The notes beneath the pieces are model-generated. The model was given only the letters and a program-made list of their open reading frames with translations. It had not been told where the DNA came from and searched no databases. A DNA stretch of 64,000 nt from Coriobacteriia bacterium. GTDB lineage: Bacteria > Actinomycetota > Coriobacteriia > Coriobacteriales > UBA8131. Made by a program: the position numbers and the translations under genes. The stretch lies in assembly GCA_009783085.1 (NCBI GenBank), contig WRHU01000003.1:62001-126000 (forward strand), in the 5' to 3' direction. This document shows, piece after piece, positions 1 through 9,483 of this stretch. Position 1 is the stretch's first letter, and each line of letters starts with the position of its first letter.

Positions 1-2
1 GC

Positions 3-101
3 CCGCTCTTAAGCCCCATGTTTGCTGCCGCTGCTATGTCTTTAAGCAGTGTGTCCGTGCTCGCCAATGCCCTGCGTCTCAAGCGCTTTAAGCCTTACTA
101 G
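3..101 (+). CDS. C-terminal end of heavy-metal/copper-translocating P-type ATPase (partial, 5' truncated by window)
   Basis: Frame 3 reads PLLSPMFAAAAMSLSSVSVLANALRLKRFKPY*, the conserved C-terminus of CopA-type P1B ATPases; not in the ORF track because the start lies outside the window. Confidence 0.8.
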   Translation, partial: PLLSPMFAAAAMSLSSVSVLANALRLKRFKPY

Positions 102-122
102 GGGACGGTACGATTTTGTCCC
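101..122. repeat. REP-like half-site GGGGACGGTACGATTTTGTCCC
   Basis: Near-identical to one arm of the perfect hairpin at 53764-53822 (GGGGACGGTATGATTTTGTCACA). Confidence 0.6.
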
Positions 123-318
123 ACTTTCCTGTCACATGCTGGCAGAAGTGCGGCAGGATTGTTCTTGTATGAGGGTAAAAAATGCGGTTTTTAGCAAGGC
201 TAAAGTGACAGATTAGTTATAATTTTCTGCCCAAATCCCAGCATATAAGCCTTTTTCGCGTGCTATGCTAGTGCAAGAAATGCAATCTACCCTATGACAT
301 TTCTGGAAAGGAAATAAG

Positions 319-1206
319 ATGTTTACCAAAAATTCTAGCACGACAAAAGGCACCACAAAAGGCACCACAATAGGCACGCAGAACCAAGCCGCTCACTCCA
401 AAAGGCTTCCAAGCAGGTTTCTCAGGGCTCTGGGCAGTTTGGGAGTTTTCATGTTGGCTGCCGCTCTCTCGTTCTCGCTTCTGGGTTGTACTCCCGGTCA
501 AGATGCAGAGCCAGCGAGCACCACATCTGCTAACCAAGATAACCCAGCAACTGAGGCAGAGGGCACAAAGCCCGCCGAAGCAACCTCCAGCGCAACGCTT
601 GATTTGGCAAATCCAGAGGACTACAAAAAGATAAACCTCTTTTTGAGCAATTTTTCTGAGGCATTGTTCTGCGTGTATAACAGCAATGGTTATGAGTTCG
701 ATGCTTATGATCATCTCGGAACTCTTGCGCACTTTGCCATTGATCACAATTACATAAACACACCTGGTGTGGTGGAGCTTGGAAGCTATGAAAACATAGA
801 TGGAAAAGACTATGACATCCGCATTTCTGCCAAGGCTGCCCAGGAAACTATCAAAACCTTTTTCAAACAAGACGTTGATGTAAGCACGCTCAAAGACATG
901 GGCTATCCCTATTACCACAATGGTTATCTTTACACTGCGCAAGCAGGTGGCGGACTTGGTGCCTATGGCATTGCGGTTCCTCTTACTCTTGAAAAAATCG
1001 GCGACAATCGCTACAAGGTTCTGTTTGAGGTCTTTGCCGGTGACAACTACGATGCGACCGACCAGTCTTTGTACGGATTGTCTAGAGACGAGCTTGTAAA
1101 ACGTGGATTTGCCGGGTATCTTACGGGAGAAGCGGTTATCGAGCCCCTTAATGATGGCACCATAGCTCCCTTCCTATTGGTTTCGTACTCAGTAAAAGAC
1201 ATCTAG
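319..1206 (+). CDS. Putative lipoprotein of unknown function
   Basis: N-terminal hydrophobic segment followed by lipobox-like FSLLGC; no family recognised. Confidence 0.65.
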   Translation: MFTKNSSTTKGTTKGTTIGTQNQAAHSKRLPSRFLRALGSLGVFMLAAALSFSLLGCTPGQDAEPASTTSANQDNPATEAEGTKPAEATSSATLDLANPEDYKKINLFLSNFSEALFCVYNSNGYEFDAYDHLGTLAHFAIDHNYINTPGVVELGSYENIDGKDYDIRISAKAAQETIKTFFKQDVDVSTLKDMGYPYYHNGYLYTAQAGGGLGAYGIAVPLTLEKIGDNRYKVLFEVFAGDNYDATDQSLYGLSRDELVKRGFAGYLTGEAVIEPLNDGTIAPFLLVSYSVKDI

Positions 1207-1280
1207 CCCATCGAGCTACAGCAAGGGCAGCGAAGGAGCATGCAGAAAATCAACTGTTGCTGCTAGCTCCAACGAGAGTA

Positions 1281-1313
1281 ACCCCGCCCGCTGCCGAAGG
1301 CAGCGGGCGGGGT
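1281..1313 (+). terminator. Strong GC hairpin terminator
   Basis: ACCCCGCCCGCTGCC-gaag-GGCAGCGGGCGGGGT perfect stem. Confidence 0.75.
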
Positions 1314-1544
1314 TTGTCGGGATTTCCGATTTTTCTACCAATCGAGAAAGAGTTTCTCGAAAGCATCAAGGCACTTGAGAAAACGGTTGAAAAGAAAATA
1401 GAAACAACCTAGCCAAGAAAAAACGCTATACTAGATTACCTCACAGTATGCTCTGCTCCAACTCAGCAGGGCTTAAACGTGTAGTCAGCTTGCGGTGCAC
1501 CCACACAGTGGCTATACCTCAATAAAACGGTTAAGGAGAACGAC

Positions 1545-2633
1545 ATGGCACAGCACACTATTACCCTTATTCCCGGCGACGGGATTGGTCCAGAGATTTC
1601 GCACGCGATGCAACGGGTGGTTGACGCAACGGGTGTTTCAATAGAATGGGAGATTGCTGAGGCAGGTGCACATCTGCTTGAGAGCGAGGGTACGCCACTT
1701 CCGCAAAGCACCATAGATTCTATCAAGCGCAATAAAGTTGCCATTAAGGGCCCAGTTACCACACCGGTGGGCACGGGTTTTCGCAGTATAAATGTTGCGC
1801 TGCGCAAAGAGCTTGACCTGTATACCAATTTGCGTCCGGCGTTTTCTTTGGAAGGCACGGGCACGCTGTATAAAGACATCGACCTCGTGGTGGTTCGTGA
1901 GAACACCGAGGATTTGTATGCAGGCGTTGAGTTTGAGGAGGGGAGCGAGGGCGCAAAGGGCCTTATCGAGTATTGTGCCGAGCAAGGGGCTGGTGTTATT
2001 CGCCCAGATTCTGGCATCTCCATCAAACCTATTTCAATTACTGGTTCACGTCGCATTGTTAAGTGGGCGTTTGAGTATGCGCTCGCCAATGGGCGCAAGA
2101 GCGTGTGCGCTGTTCATAAGGCCAACATTCAAAAACATTCCGATGGCTTATTCTTAAAAGTGGCTCGTGAGGTTGCCGAGGAGTATGAGGGGCGCATCGA
2201 GTTTGAAGATCGCATTGTTGACGCCTGCTGCATGGGGCTTGTCTTAAATCCGCAGCAGTTTGACGTTTTGGTGCTTCCTAATTTGTATGGCGATATTGTG
2301 AGTGACCTCTGCGCGGGCATGGTGGGCGGTTTGGGCATTGCTCCTGGTGCAAACATTGGTGAGGATTATGCCGTGTTTGAGCCCGTACATGGCTCTGCTC
2401 CCAAACACGCAGGCAAGGGCATTGCTAATCCTACGGCCTTGCTGCTGACGGCTTCTTTGATGCTTGCTCATCTGGGTGAGCGTGATGCCGCCGACCGCCT
2501 TGTTAACGCTATTCGTGCGGTGCTCAAAAAAGGCACGCAGGTTACCTATGACATCAAGCGCACCAACACTGGCTCAACTGACGGCAGCGTAAGTACCGAG
2601 GAATATGCTGATGCGGTTATCGCAGAGCTTTAG
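1545..2633 (+). CDS. icd: Isocitrate/isopropylmalate dehydrogenase family protein (NAD-dependent isocitrate dehydrogenase-like)
   Basis: HTITLIPGDGIGPEI, VVRENTEDLYAG, LYGDIVSDLCAGMVGGLG, FEPVHGSAPKHAGK motifs. Confidence 0.85.
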   Translation: MAQHTITLIPGDGIGPEISHAMQRVVDATGVSIEWEIAEAGAHLLESEGTPLPQSTIDSIKRNKVAIKGPVTTPVGTGFRSINVALRKELDLYTNLRPAFSLEGTGTLYKDIDLVVVRENTEDLYAGVEFEEGSEGAKGLIEYCAEQGAGVIRPDSGISIKPISITGSRRIVKWAFEYALANGRKSVCAVHKANIQKHSDGLFLKVAREVAEEYEGRIEFEDRIVDACCMGLVLNPQQFDVLVLPNLYGDIVSDLCAGMVGGLGIAPGANIGEDYAVFEPVHGSAPKHAGKGIANPTALLLTASLMLAHLGERDAADRLVNAIRAVLKKGTQVTYDIKRTNTGSTDGSVSTEEYADAVIAEL

Positions 2634-2651
2634 TTGGAGCTGGAAACGCAT

Positions 2652-4058
2652 ATGCCCTCGGTAAGTCTTATAACGCTCGGTTGTGCAAAAAATGAGGTTG
2701 ACAGCAACCGCATGCACGCCTGCCTGGCGGCTTCTGGCTTGGACGTTGTTGATGACCCCAACGGCGCGGACATTATTATTGTTAATACCTGCTCATTTAT
2801 TACTGAGGCAACCGAGGAGGCCCTTGAGCTTATCTTTGAGCTGTTGTCGTGCGAGTCTTTTGAACAGGGTAAAACAAAACTCGTGGTTGCTGGCTGTATG
2901 CCGTCACGTTACGGCGAGGCATTGTCTGCGGAGCTACCAGAGGTTGCTGCTTTTGTTCCCGCTGCCGACGAGGATAAAATCGCTGAGGTTTGTTGGGAGC
3001 TTTTGGGTTTAGCGAGTGCGACTGAAAGCTCTGCTGCTGGTGCGACTGAAAGTGCGGCCAAAAGCTCTGTTGCTCCGCAGCGCTTGATTGCCGAGCCATG
3101 GGCGTACGTAAAAATCTCCGAGGGCTGCTCGCGTTCCTGCGCGTATTGCACCATTCCCTCTATTCGTGGACCGTATCGATCTTTTTCCTACGACGAGATT
3201 GCAGCAGAAATCACCGAGCTTGTTTCGCAAGGGGCACACGAAATTGTTCTTATCGGACAAGATACGGGCATCTGGGGCAGTGATTTTGAGGAATTGCAGA
3301 CGACATCATCAACTTCATCACCTGTATCACCTGCATCATCTGCATCACTCCAGTCGACCTCGCCACGTAATCTTGCTGAACTTATCGACGTATTAGCTCT
3401 GCAGCACCCGCAGGTGTGGTTTCGGATTATGTATCTCCAGCCGCAAGGCATCACTGACGAGCTGCTTGCGACAATAGCTCGACACAACAACATTTGTGAC
3501 TATCTGGATATTCCGCTGCAACACGCCAACGCACGTGTTCTCAAAGATATGAATCGTGCGGGCAGTGGTGCGGAGCATCGCGTTTTGCTTGAGCGGGTAC
3601 GCAAGGCGCTTCCCAACGTCACCTTACGCACAACGCTTATTGCTGGTTTTCCGGGAGAAAAACGCTCGGACGCGCAAGAGCTCAAGGATTTTGTTCTTGA
3701 AACAGAGTTTGACTATGTGGGTGCTTTTGCTTATTCACAAGAGGATGGCACCGCTGCCGGTGCGCGCAGCGACCAAGTTGCGTCTCACACCAAACATGCT
3801 CGCCTACAACGTCTGCGTGATGCAGCCGATGAGGTTGGTTTTGCGCGCGCAGCTTTGCAGCTGGGGCGTGAGGTTGATGTGTTGGTTTGCGGTGTTGATG
3901 AGGAGGGCGTCTACGGCCGCACGCAGGGCCAAGCACCAGAGGTTGACGGCATTGTTTATATTACGGAGCCTGCCGCAAAAAAGATTTTGGACAAGGGCTT
4001 TGTTCGTGTTAGGATTGTCGACGTGCAATGCTACGATCTCTATGGGGAGGTTATATAA
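2652..4058 (+). CDS. rimO: Ribosomal protein S12 methylthiotransferase RimO
   Basis: SLITLGCAKNEVDSNRM, EGCSRSCAYCTIPSIRGPYRS radical SAM CxxxCxxC, C-terminal TRAM-like region; start moved to ATG 2652. Confidence 0.9.
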   Translation: MPSVSLITLGCAKNEVDSNRMHACLAASGLDVVDDPNGADIIIVNTCSFITEATEEALELIFELLSCESFEQGKTKLVVAGCMPSRYGEALSAELPEVAAFVPAADEDKIAEVCWELLGLASATESSAAGATESAAKSSVAPQRLIAEPWAYVKISEGCSRSCAYCTIPSIRGPYRSFSYDEIAAEITELVSQGAHEIVLIGQDTGIWGSDFEELQTTSSTSSPVSPASSASLQSTSPRNLAELIDVLALQHPQVWFRIMYLQPQGITDELLATIARHNNICDYLDIPLQHANARVLKDMNRAGSGAEHRVLLERVRKALPNVTLRTTLIAGFPGEKRSDAQELKDFVLETEFDYVGAFAYSQEDGTAAGARSDQVASHTKHARLQRLRDAADEVGFARAALQLGREVDVLVCGVDEEGVYGRTQGQAPEVDGIVYITEPAAKKILDKGFVRVRIVDVQCYDLYGEVI

Positions 4059-4060
4059 CC

Positions 4061-5422
4061 GTGGCAAACAAGCAAGTGGACAAGCAAACCAAAGCGCAAG
4101 CCGAGGCGCAGGCTCACAATCCGTATCAGCAGATTTTTACGCCGGCAAACATTGTGACCATGCTTCGCATTGCCTTTGTTCCCGCATTTGTGGTGCTTAT
4201 CTTAGCTCCGTGGCCAAGTTGGGTGCCCGACATTTCTGCGAGCTCCGCCTTACAAATGGTCAAGCCACTTATCGCTGCAATCATCTTTGCGCTGCTGGCG
4301 TTTAGCGACAGTGTTGACGGCTATTTGGCGCGCTCCCGCAACGAAGTTACCACGCTTGGAAAGTTCCTTGACCCTCTCGCCGATAAAATTCTGGTGACGG
4401 CGGCGTTGCTGGCACTCGTTGAACTGGGTGATTTGCCCGCATGGATTGCGCTCGTTATTATCGCCCGCGAGTTTTTAGTTTCAGGCCTGCGCATGGTTGC
4501 CTCGGTAGAAGGGTTTGTTATCGCTGCTTCTCCCTTGGGTAAGATAAAGACGGTTTTGCAAATCGTTGCACTCCTGCTTTTTATCGTCAAAGGAAGCACG
4601 TTTGTGAGCACCTTTGTTGGTTCGTGGATGTGGCTTGTTAATACGGTGTCGTGGTTTGTTATGGCGGTTGCCCTCTTGTTTACCTTGCTTTCGCTGGTGG
4701 ATTATTTTATGAAGTCAAGCGAGGTTCTTGGCTTGCCGTTGAATGGCTCTCAAGGTATTTTAGGGATACCTTCGCGCCTTGCTGCAGGACGCAATGGTAC
4801 TAAGGGTGGGAGCGCTGCTGCTGTTGTTGCTGCTGCTGCAGAAACCCCTCAAACCTTTGAAACTTCTGAAATATCTCAAGTTACCGAGGCAGCCCGATTT
4901 ACTGAGGCAGCCCAAGTTGCCGAGGCAGCCCAAGTTACCGAGGCGACCCGCGTTATTGAGTTGGCGCGCGCGCAAGGACGCACACTGGGAACGGCTGAGT
5001 CGTGCACAGGCGGGCTTGTTGCTGCAGCCTTGACCGAAGTGCCGTGCGCATCGGAAGTATTTTGCGGCACGGTGGTAAGCTATGCCAATGAGGTAAAAGC
5101 CTCTGTGCTTGATGTTTCCAGCGATGTTATAAAGAGCGAAGGTGCGGTAAGTGCTCAAGTTGCCGAAGCTATGGCGCGCGGCGCACTTGTTGCATTGGAC
5201 GTTTCTTTGAGTGTGAGCGTGACGGGTATTGCAGGGCCAACAGGAGGCAGCAAAGAAAAGCCCGTTGGAACGGTGTGGTTTGGCTTGGCACAGCGCAGTG
5301 GTGGGGAAGTGGCTGCGTGCTCAGAGGTGCATCATTTTTCGGGGACACGTTCTGAAGTGCGCGCACAAGCTACAACGCAGGCGTTGAAAATTCTTGCCAA
5401 AAAGCTTTGTGAGCGAGATTGA
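4061..5422 (+). CDS. pgsA-cinA: Fusion: CDP-diacylglycerol-glycerol-3-phosphate 3-phosphatidyltransferase (PgsA) + CinA C-terminal amidohydrolase domain
   Basis: N-half: PANIVTMLRIAFVPAF and DSVDGYLARSRNEVTTLGKFLDPLADK (CDP-alcohol phosphatidyltransferase motif). C-half: ARAQGRTLGTAESCTGGLVAAALTEVPCASEVFCGTVVSYANEVK and GIAGPTGGSKEKPVGTVWFG (CinA C-domain). GTG start at 4061 with RBS. Confidence 0.88.
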   Translation: MANKQVDKQTKAQAEAQAHNPYQQIFTPANIVTMLRIAFVPAFVVLILAPWPSWVPDISASSALQMVKPLIAAIIFALLAFSDSVDGYLARSRNEVTTLGKFLDPLADKILVTAALLALVELGDLPAWIALVIIAREFLVSGLRMVASVEGFVIAASPLGKIKTVLQIVALLLFIVKGSTFVSTFVGSWMWLVNTVSWFVMAVALLFTLLSLVDYFMKSSEVLGLPLNGSQGILGIPSRLAAGRNGTKGGSAAAVVAAAAETPQTFETSEISQVTEAARFTEAAQVAEAAQVTEATRVIELARAQGRTLGTAESCTGGLVAAALTEVPCASEVFCGTVVSYANEVKASVLDVSSDVIKSEGAVSAQVAEAMARGALVALDVSLSVSVTGIAGPTGGSKEKPVGTVWFGLAQRSGGEVAACSEVHHFSGTRSEVRAQATTQALKILAKKLCERD

Positions 5423-5456
5423 GTGTTGGGCGTTAGACGCTGTGCGCTGGACGACG

Positions 5457-5532
5457 GACGTTGGGCGTTGGACGATGGACGATGGACTTTGGACGATGAA
5501 CGTTGGGCGTTGGACGTTGGACGATGGGCGTG
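5457..5532. repeat. Degenerate heptanucleotide tandem repeat (TTGGACG/TTGGGCG-like)
   Basis: cgacggacgttgggcgttggacgatggacgatggactttggacgatgaacgttgggcgttggacgttggacgatgggcg. Confidence 0.8.
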
Positions 5533-5546
5533 AGTAAGCCTAGAAG

Positions 5547-5575
5547 CCTCCCTCCCTCCCTCCCTCCCTCCCTTT
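5547..5575. repeat. Tetranucleotide (CCTC)n microsatellite
   Basis: gcctccctccctccctccctccctccctttt. Confidence 0.85.
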
Positions 5576-5580
5576 TGCGC

Positions 5581-5620
5581 CAAGTAAGAGCTGAGTAAGA
5601 AAAAATACAGAAACGAGTAC
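5581..5620 (+). repeat. Dispersed repeat family D, copy 1 (CAAGTAAGAGCTG..AGTAAGAAAAAATA..AGAAACGAGTAC)
   Basis: Similar to 36278-36345 (+) and to the reverse complement of 47171-47234. Confidence 0.6.
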
Positions 5621-5721
5621 AAAAAACTTACTCAGGGCTTACTCACCACTTAATTTAATAGGCTGACATCCCTGTTCAGCCAAATTATTTTGAAAACTCA
5701 TAAAAAAATTGCTTCTAACCC

Positions 5722-5750
5722 TTGACACCGAACAAATGTTTGACTATTCT
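5722..5750 (+). promoter_or_regulatory. recA promoter with LexA/SOS box in the spacer
   Basis: TTGACA (5722-5727), 17-nt spacer, TATTCT (5745-5750); CGAACAAATGTTTG at 5729-5742 matches the Gram-positive/actinobacterial LexA box CGAAC-N4-GTTYG. Confidence 0.85.
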
Positions 5751-5770
5751 TAGGATAAGGAAAGTCGGTA

Positions 5771-6943
5771 ATGAATGGAGATGCAATGAATCAGGCAGAA
5801 AAGAGCACCGCTCTCAAAGTTGCAACAGAGCAAATTGAAAAGAGGTTCGGCAAGGGTTCTATAATGCGCTATGGTGAGGGTGCGCCAAAGATAGAGCTTG
5901 ACGTTATTCCCACGGGAGCGCTTTCGCTTGACCTTGCGCTGGGCTTAGGTGGCGTACCCCGAGGGCGTATAGTAGAGATATACGGCCCAGAATCGTGCGG
6001 TAAAACGACGCTTGCGCTTCAGATACTTGCTGAGGCTCAGGCGCTTGGCGGGTCGGTTGCATTTATAGATGCCGAGCACGCGCTTGACCCAGGTTACGCG
6101 GCGCGTCTGGGCGTTGATATAGATGAGGTGTTAATCTCGCAGCCCGATACCGGCGAGCAGGGCCTTGAGATATGCGACATGCTTGTGCGCTCCGGTGCTA
6201 TTGACGCCATAGTTATAGATTCGGTTGCGGCATTGGTTCCTCGCGCTGAGATAGAAGGGGAAATTGGCGACGCAGGCATAGGGCTTCAAGCACGCTTAAT
6301 GAGCCAAGCCTTGCGTAAGTTGGCGGGCTCACTTTCGCGCTCTAATACTACGTGTATCTTTATCAACCAACTCCGTGAGAAAATTGGCGGTTATGGCAAC
6401 CCTGAAACAACAACCGGTGGTCGTGCGCTCAAGTTTTTCTCTACGGTGCGTATTGAGGTGCGCAAAGGAGAAACGATAAAAAAGGGCACCGAGGATATTG
6501 GTATCTGCGTAAAGTCCAAGGTGGTAAAAAATAAGGTTGCACCACCTTTTAGGAAAGCAGAGTTTGATCTCATGTTTGGTGAGGGCATCTCAAAAGAGGG
6601 TTGCATTCTTGATTTGGCAGTTGCCGCAGGTATTGTTAAGCGTTCGGGCGCATGGTATTCCTACGGCGATGAACGTCTCGGTCAAGGGCGTGATGCCGCA
6701 AAGCTCGTCATGCAAGAAAACCCTGCCTTGCGTGACGAGATAGAGGAAAAGGTTCTCAAAGAAATTGGCCTTTCGAAAGACGGAAAATCTGGTGGAGTGC
6801 TTAAGGATGTTGCAGATACTCGTGCTAAGGCGAGCAAAAAAGACGATGCTGAGAACTCTGATGATAGTGCAGAAATTGCCGCCGCTGCAGATGGCGATAC
6901 GGCAGATGGCGATACGGCAGATGGCGACGCTGCAGAGGAATAG
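5771..6943 (+). CDS. recA: Recombinase RecA
   Basis: [13 protein letters not shown] Walker [26 protein letters not shown]; acidic C-tail with ADGDT repeats. Confidence 0.98.
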   Translation: MNGDAMNQAEKSTALKVATEQIEKRFGKGSIMRYGEGAPKIELDVIPTGALSLDLALGLGGVPRGRIVEIYGPESCGKTTLALQILAEAQALGGSVAFIDAEHALDPGYAARLGVDIDEVLISQPDTGEQGLEICDMLVRSGAIDAIVIDSVAALVPRAEIEGEIGDAGIGLQARLMSQALRKLAGSLSRSNTTCIFINQLREKIGGYGNPETTTGGRALKFFSTVRIEVRKGETIKKGTEDIGICVKSKVVKNKVAPPFRKAEFDLMFGEGISKEGCILDLAVAAGIVKRSGAWYSYGDERLGQGRDAAKLVMQENPALRDEIEEKVLKEIGLSKDGKSGGVLKDVADTRAKASKKDDAENSDDSAEIAAAADGDTADGDTADGDAAEE

Positions 6944-6983
6944 GAAAGTTGTTACAAAGATTGAGTAGGCGTGGGCAGGTGCG

Positions 6984-7544
6984 ATGGTGATTGAGTCAGA
7001 AGCAGTTGACGCAGAAGTTGATGCTGAGGATGCTGACACGGAAGCTGCCAGAGAGATGGCTGACGAAGCCTTCTCGGACAACTCAGCCCTGGCGTATGCA
7101 AGAATTATGCGTCTTGTTGCCGTGCGTGACCGTTCGGTTTTTGAAATGCGCAAACGCCTGCAAGACGAGGAGTTCGACGATGATGCAGTCGAAGTTGCTC
7201 TAGAACAAGCGTTGAACTGCGGGCTGCTTGATGACGACCGTTTTGCCCAAGCTTACGTGCGTGGCAAGCTGCACTCTCGTTGGGGGCGCAATCGCATAGA
7301 GCGCGAGATAGAAAACTACGGCGTAACCCTGAGTGCGCTTGATGGCTACCCCGAAGTCTTTTTTCAAGACAGCGATGAAGTAAAGCGTGCCCTGCAAGAA
7401 TTGGAACGTCACAGAACCAAAGCAAAAAACGTACACGAGGCTCGCTATCGCCGTCTTGAGAGCAAAGGCTATGCACCGTCAGTTGTCCAAAAAGCTGTTC
7501 AGGAGTTTGAACGTATCGAACAGACGGGAGATTTGGTACTATAG
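6984..7544 (+). CDS. recX: Regulatory protein RecX
   Basis: Directly downstream of recA; RSVFEMRKRLQDEEFDDDAVEVALEQALNCGLLDDDRFAQAYVRGKLHSRWGRNRI. Confidence 0.9.
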   Translation: MVIESEAVDAEVDAEDADTEAAREMADEAFSDNSALAYARIMRLVAVRDRSVFEMRKRLQDEEFDDDAVEVALEQALNCGLLDDDRFAQAYVRGKLHSRWGRNRIEREIENYGVTLSALDGYPEVFFQDSDEVKRALQELERHRTKAKNVHEARYRRLESKGYAPSVVQKAVQEFERIEQTGDLVL

Positions 7545-7582
7545 GGGCATACCGTTTAACGCTAACACGAAAGGCAGCGGCT

Positions 7583-8341
7583 ATGTCAGGTCATTCAAAA
7601 TGGGCTACTACTAAGCACCGTAAAGCAGCGCAAGACAAAAAGCGCAGTGCAATTTTTTCAAAACTTTCTCGCAACATTACCGTTGCTGCCAAGGAGGGTG
7701 GGGATCCTAACCCTGACAACAATGCCTCATTGGCTGCGGCTATTGCAAAGGCAAAAGGCTATTCGCTTCCAAAAGACAAAATTGATACCGCCATTAAAAA
7801 GGCTTTTAGCTCAGGCAGCGACTCTGCCAACTATGAAACCGTTATTTATGAAGGTTATGGTCCTGCGGGGGTTGCCGTCTACGTTGAGGCTCTGACAGAT
7901 AACCGCAATCGCACGGCTGCAGATGTGCGGAGCGCTTTTAGCCACGGCGGCGGCAATCTGGGCACAACTGGTAGCGTGGCGTTTCAGTTTGAGCGCAAAG
8001 GGCAGATAACCATTGAGAAAGCTCAGCAGCCCGACGAGGAGGAGTTTATGCTTCAAATCGCTGAGGCTGGCGCTGACGACTACGATGACGCCGAGGACGA
8101 GTGGGTTGTATTTACCGCTCCGACCGAGCTTGCAAACGTCAAAAATGGACTTGAAGCTCAAGGTATTGAGGTCAAGGGCTACGAGCTTACCATGGAGCCC
8201 ACCACACCAACCGAGGTGAGCATTTCTGACGGCAAAAAGGTTATGCGTCTTGTTGATAAACTTGAGGAGCTCGAGGATCTCCAAAATGTTTATCATGCCA
8301 TGGACATTACCGATGAGCTTGCAGAAGCGTTAGACGAATAA
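7583..8341 (+). CDS. YebC/PmpR family DNA-binding regulatory protein
   Basis: MSGHSKWATTKHRKAAQDKKRSAIFSKLSRNITVAAKEGG. Confidence 0.95.
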   Translation: MSGHSKWATTKHRKAAQDKKRSAIFSKLSRNITVAAKEGGDPNPDNNASLAAAIAKAKGYSLPKDKIDTAIKKAFSSGSDSANYETVIYEGYGPAGVAVYVEALTDNRNRTAADVRSAFSHGGGNLGTTGSVAFQFERKGQITIEKAQQPDEEEFMLQIAEAGADDYDDAEDEWVVFTAPTELANVKNGLEAQGIEVKGYELTMEPTTPTEVSISDGKKVMRLVDKLEELEDLQNVYHAMDITDELAEALDE

Positions 8342-8346
8342 AACTC

Positions 8347-9480
8347 ATGCGTTTGTGTTGGGGAACAGTCCTTGAGGTTATAAATGAAACCGAGGCTCGG
8401 CAGAAATTGCGCGTGAGCCTTATTGTTGAGGGTGAACCTGCTGGCAGGGGTAAACAGGAAACAGGCAGTGAATGTGTTGCCCTCAATTATCTCAATCTTG
8501 CCCCAAGCCTTACGGTAGGAGATCGGGCACTGCTTAATGTAGTGGCTCTTGATTTGGAGCTCGGCACGGGCGGCTGTGCTTTTGTTGTTCCTTCTGAGGC
8601 ATTCGAGCAGCCCAATAAAGACGGCTACGGTCATATTATAAAGTTGCGCTATACACCGCTTCAGCGTGAGGCTGCCACTATAGAGGAACAAGATTCTCCC
8701 CATCATGCGACTCTGCAAGAAGCGCACTCGCTTGATGCGCTGCCCGTGGTGTGTTGTGGTCTTGCCAGTCAAGTTCCCCTCGTTGCTGCAGCCATCAAAG
8801 CAATACTGCCAAATGCTACTGTTGCTTTTTGCATGACCGACGAAGCTTCACTCATGTTTGAGTTTTCAGAATTATTTTGTGCGGCTCGCAAAGCCGGGCT
8901 TATTGACGTAGCAATAAGTTGCGGTCAGGCGTTGGGTGCAGACGCAGAAGCCATTACTCTCCATTCCGGCTTGCTCGCCGCCCGCCATGTATACCAGGCG
9001 GATGTTTGCATTACGAGTATTGGTCCGGGTGTGCCTGGCAGCGATACGCCGTATGGGCACGGAGGCATTGCGCAAGGCGAAGCGTTGAATGCAGTTGTAG
9101 CGCTTGGCGGAGTTCCTCTTGCACCCCTGCGCCTCTCTTTTGCCGATGCGCGTGTGCGCCACAGAGGCGTTAGTCACCACACCCTTACCGTTCTTGAGCG
9201 TATCTGTTTAGGGAGGGTGAACGTGCCTCTTCCAGAAAACCTGTCTGCCGAGCAAACAGAACAGGTCGAGCAGGCGCTCCAAAGCGCGGGGCTCTATGAC
9301 CGCCACGCTATTACGCCAGTTTCCTTTGATGAGGCAAACATTGACCTGCGGGGTCTTACGGTTACCACCATGGGGCGCACCCAAAAAGACGACCCTGCTT
9401 TTTTTGCGGCATCGTTTGCGGCAGGTGCACTTGCGGCAAGTTTTGCACAACAAAACCTTAACCAGCCGTCCACTCCGTAG
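8347..9480 (+). CDS. DUF3866 family protein
   Basis: IGPGVPGSDTPYGHGGIAQGEALNAVVALGG, LRLSFADARVRHRGVSHHTLT, TMGRTQKDDPAFF. Confidence 0.75.
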   Translation: MRLCWGTVLEVINETEARQKLRVSLIVEGEPAGRGKQETGSECVALNYLNLAPSLTVGDRALLNVVALDLELGTGGCAFVVPSEAFEQPNKDGYGHIIKLRYTPLQREAATIEEQDSPHHATLQEAHSLDALPVVCCGLASQVPLVAAAIKAILPNATVAFCMTDEASLMFEFSELFCAARKAGLIDVAISCGQALGADAEAITLHSGLLAARHVYQADVCITSIGPGVPGSDTPYGHGGIAQGEALNAVVALGGVPLAPLRLSFADARVRHRGVSHHTLTVLERICLGRVNVPLPENLSAEQTEQVEQALQSAGLYDRHAITPVSFDEANIDLRGLTVTTMGRTQKDDPAFFAASFAAGALAASFAQQNLNQPSTP

Positions 9481-9483
9481 CTT

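Noticed and set aside
292-942. Minus-strand 216-aa ORF over the putative lipoprotein gene
   Set aside because: Opposite strand of a better-supported ORF with signal/lipobox; composition not protein-like.
3556-4305. 249-aa plus-strand ORF overlapping rimO/pgsA
   Set aside because: Out-of-frame overlap of two confidently identified genes.
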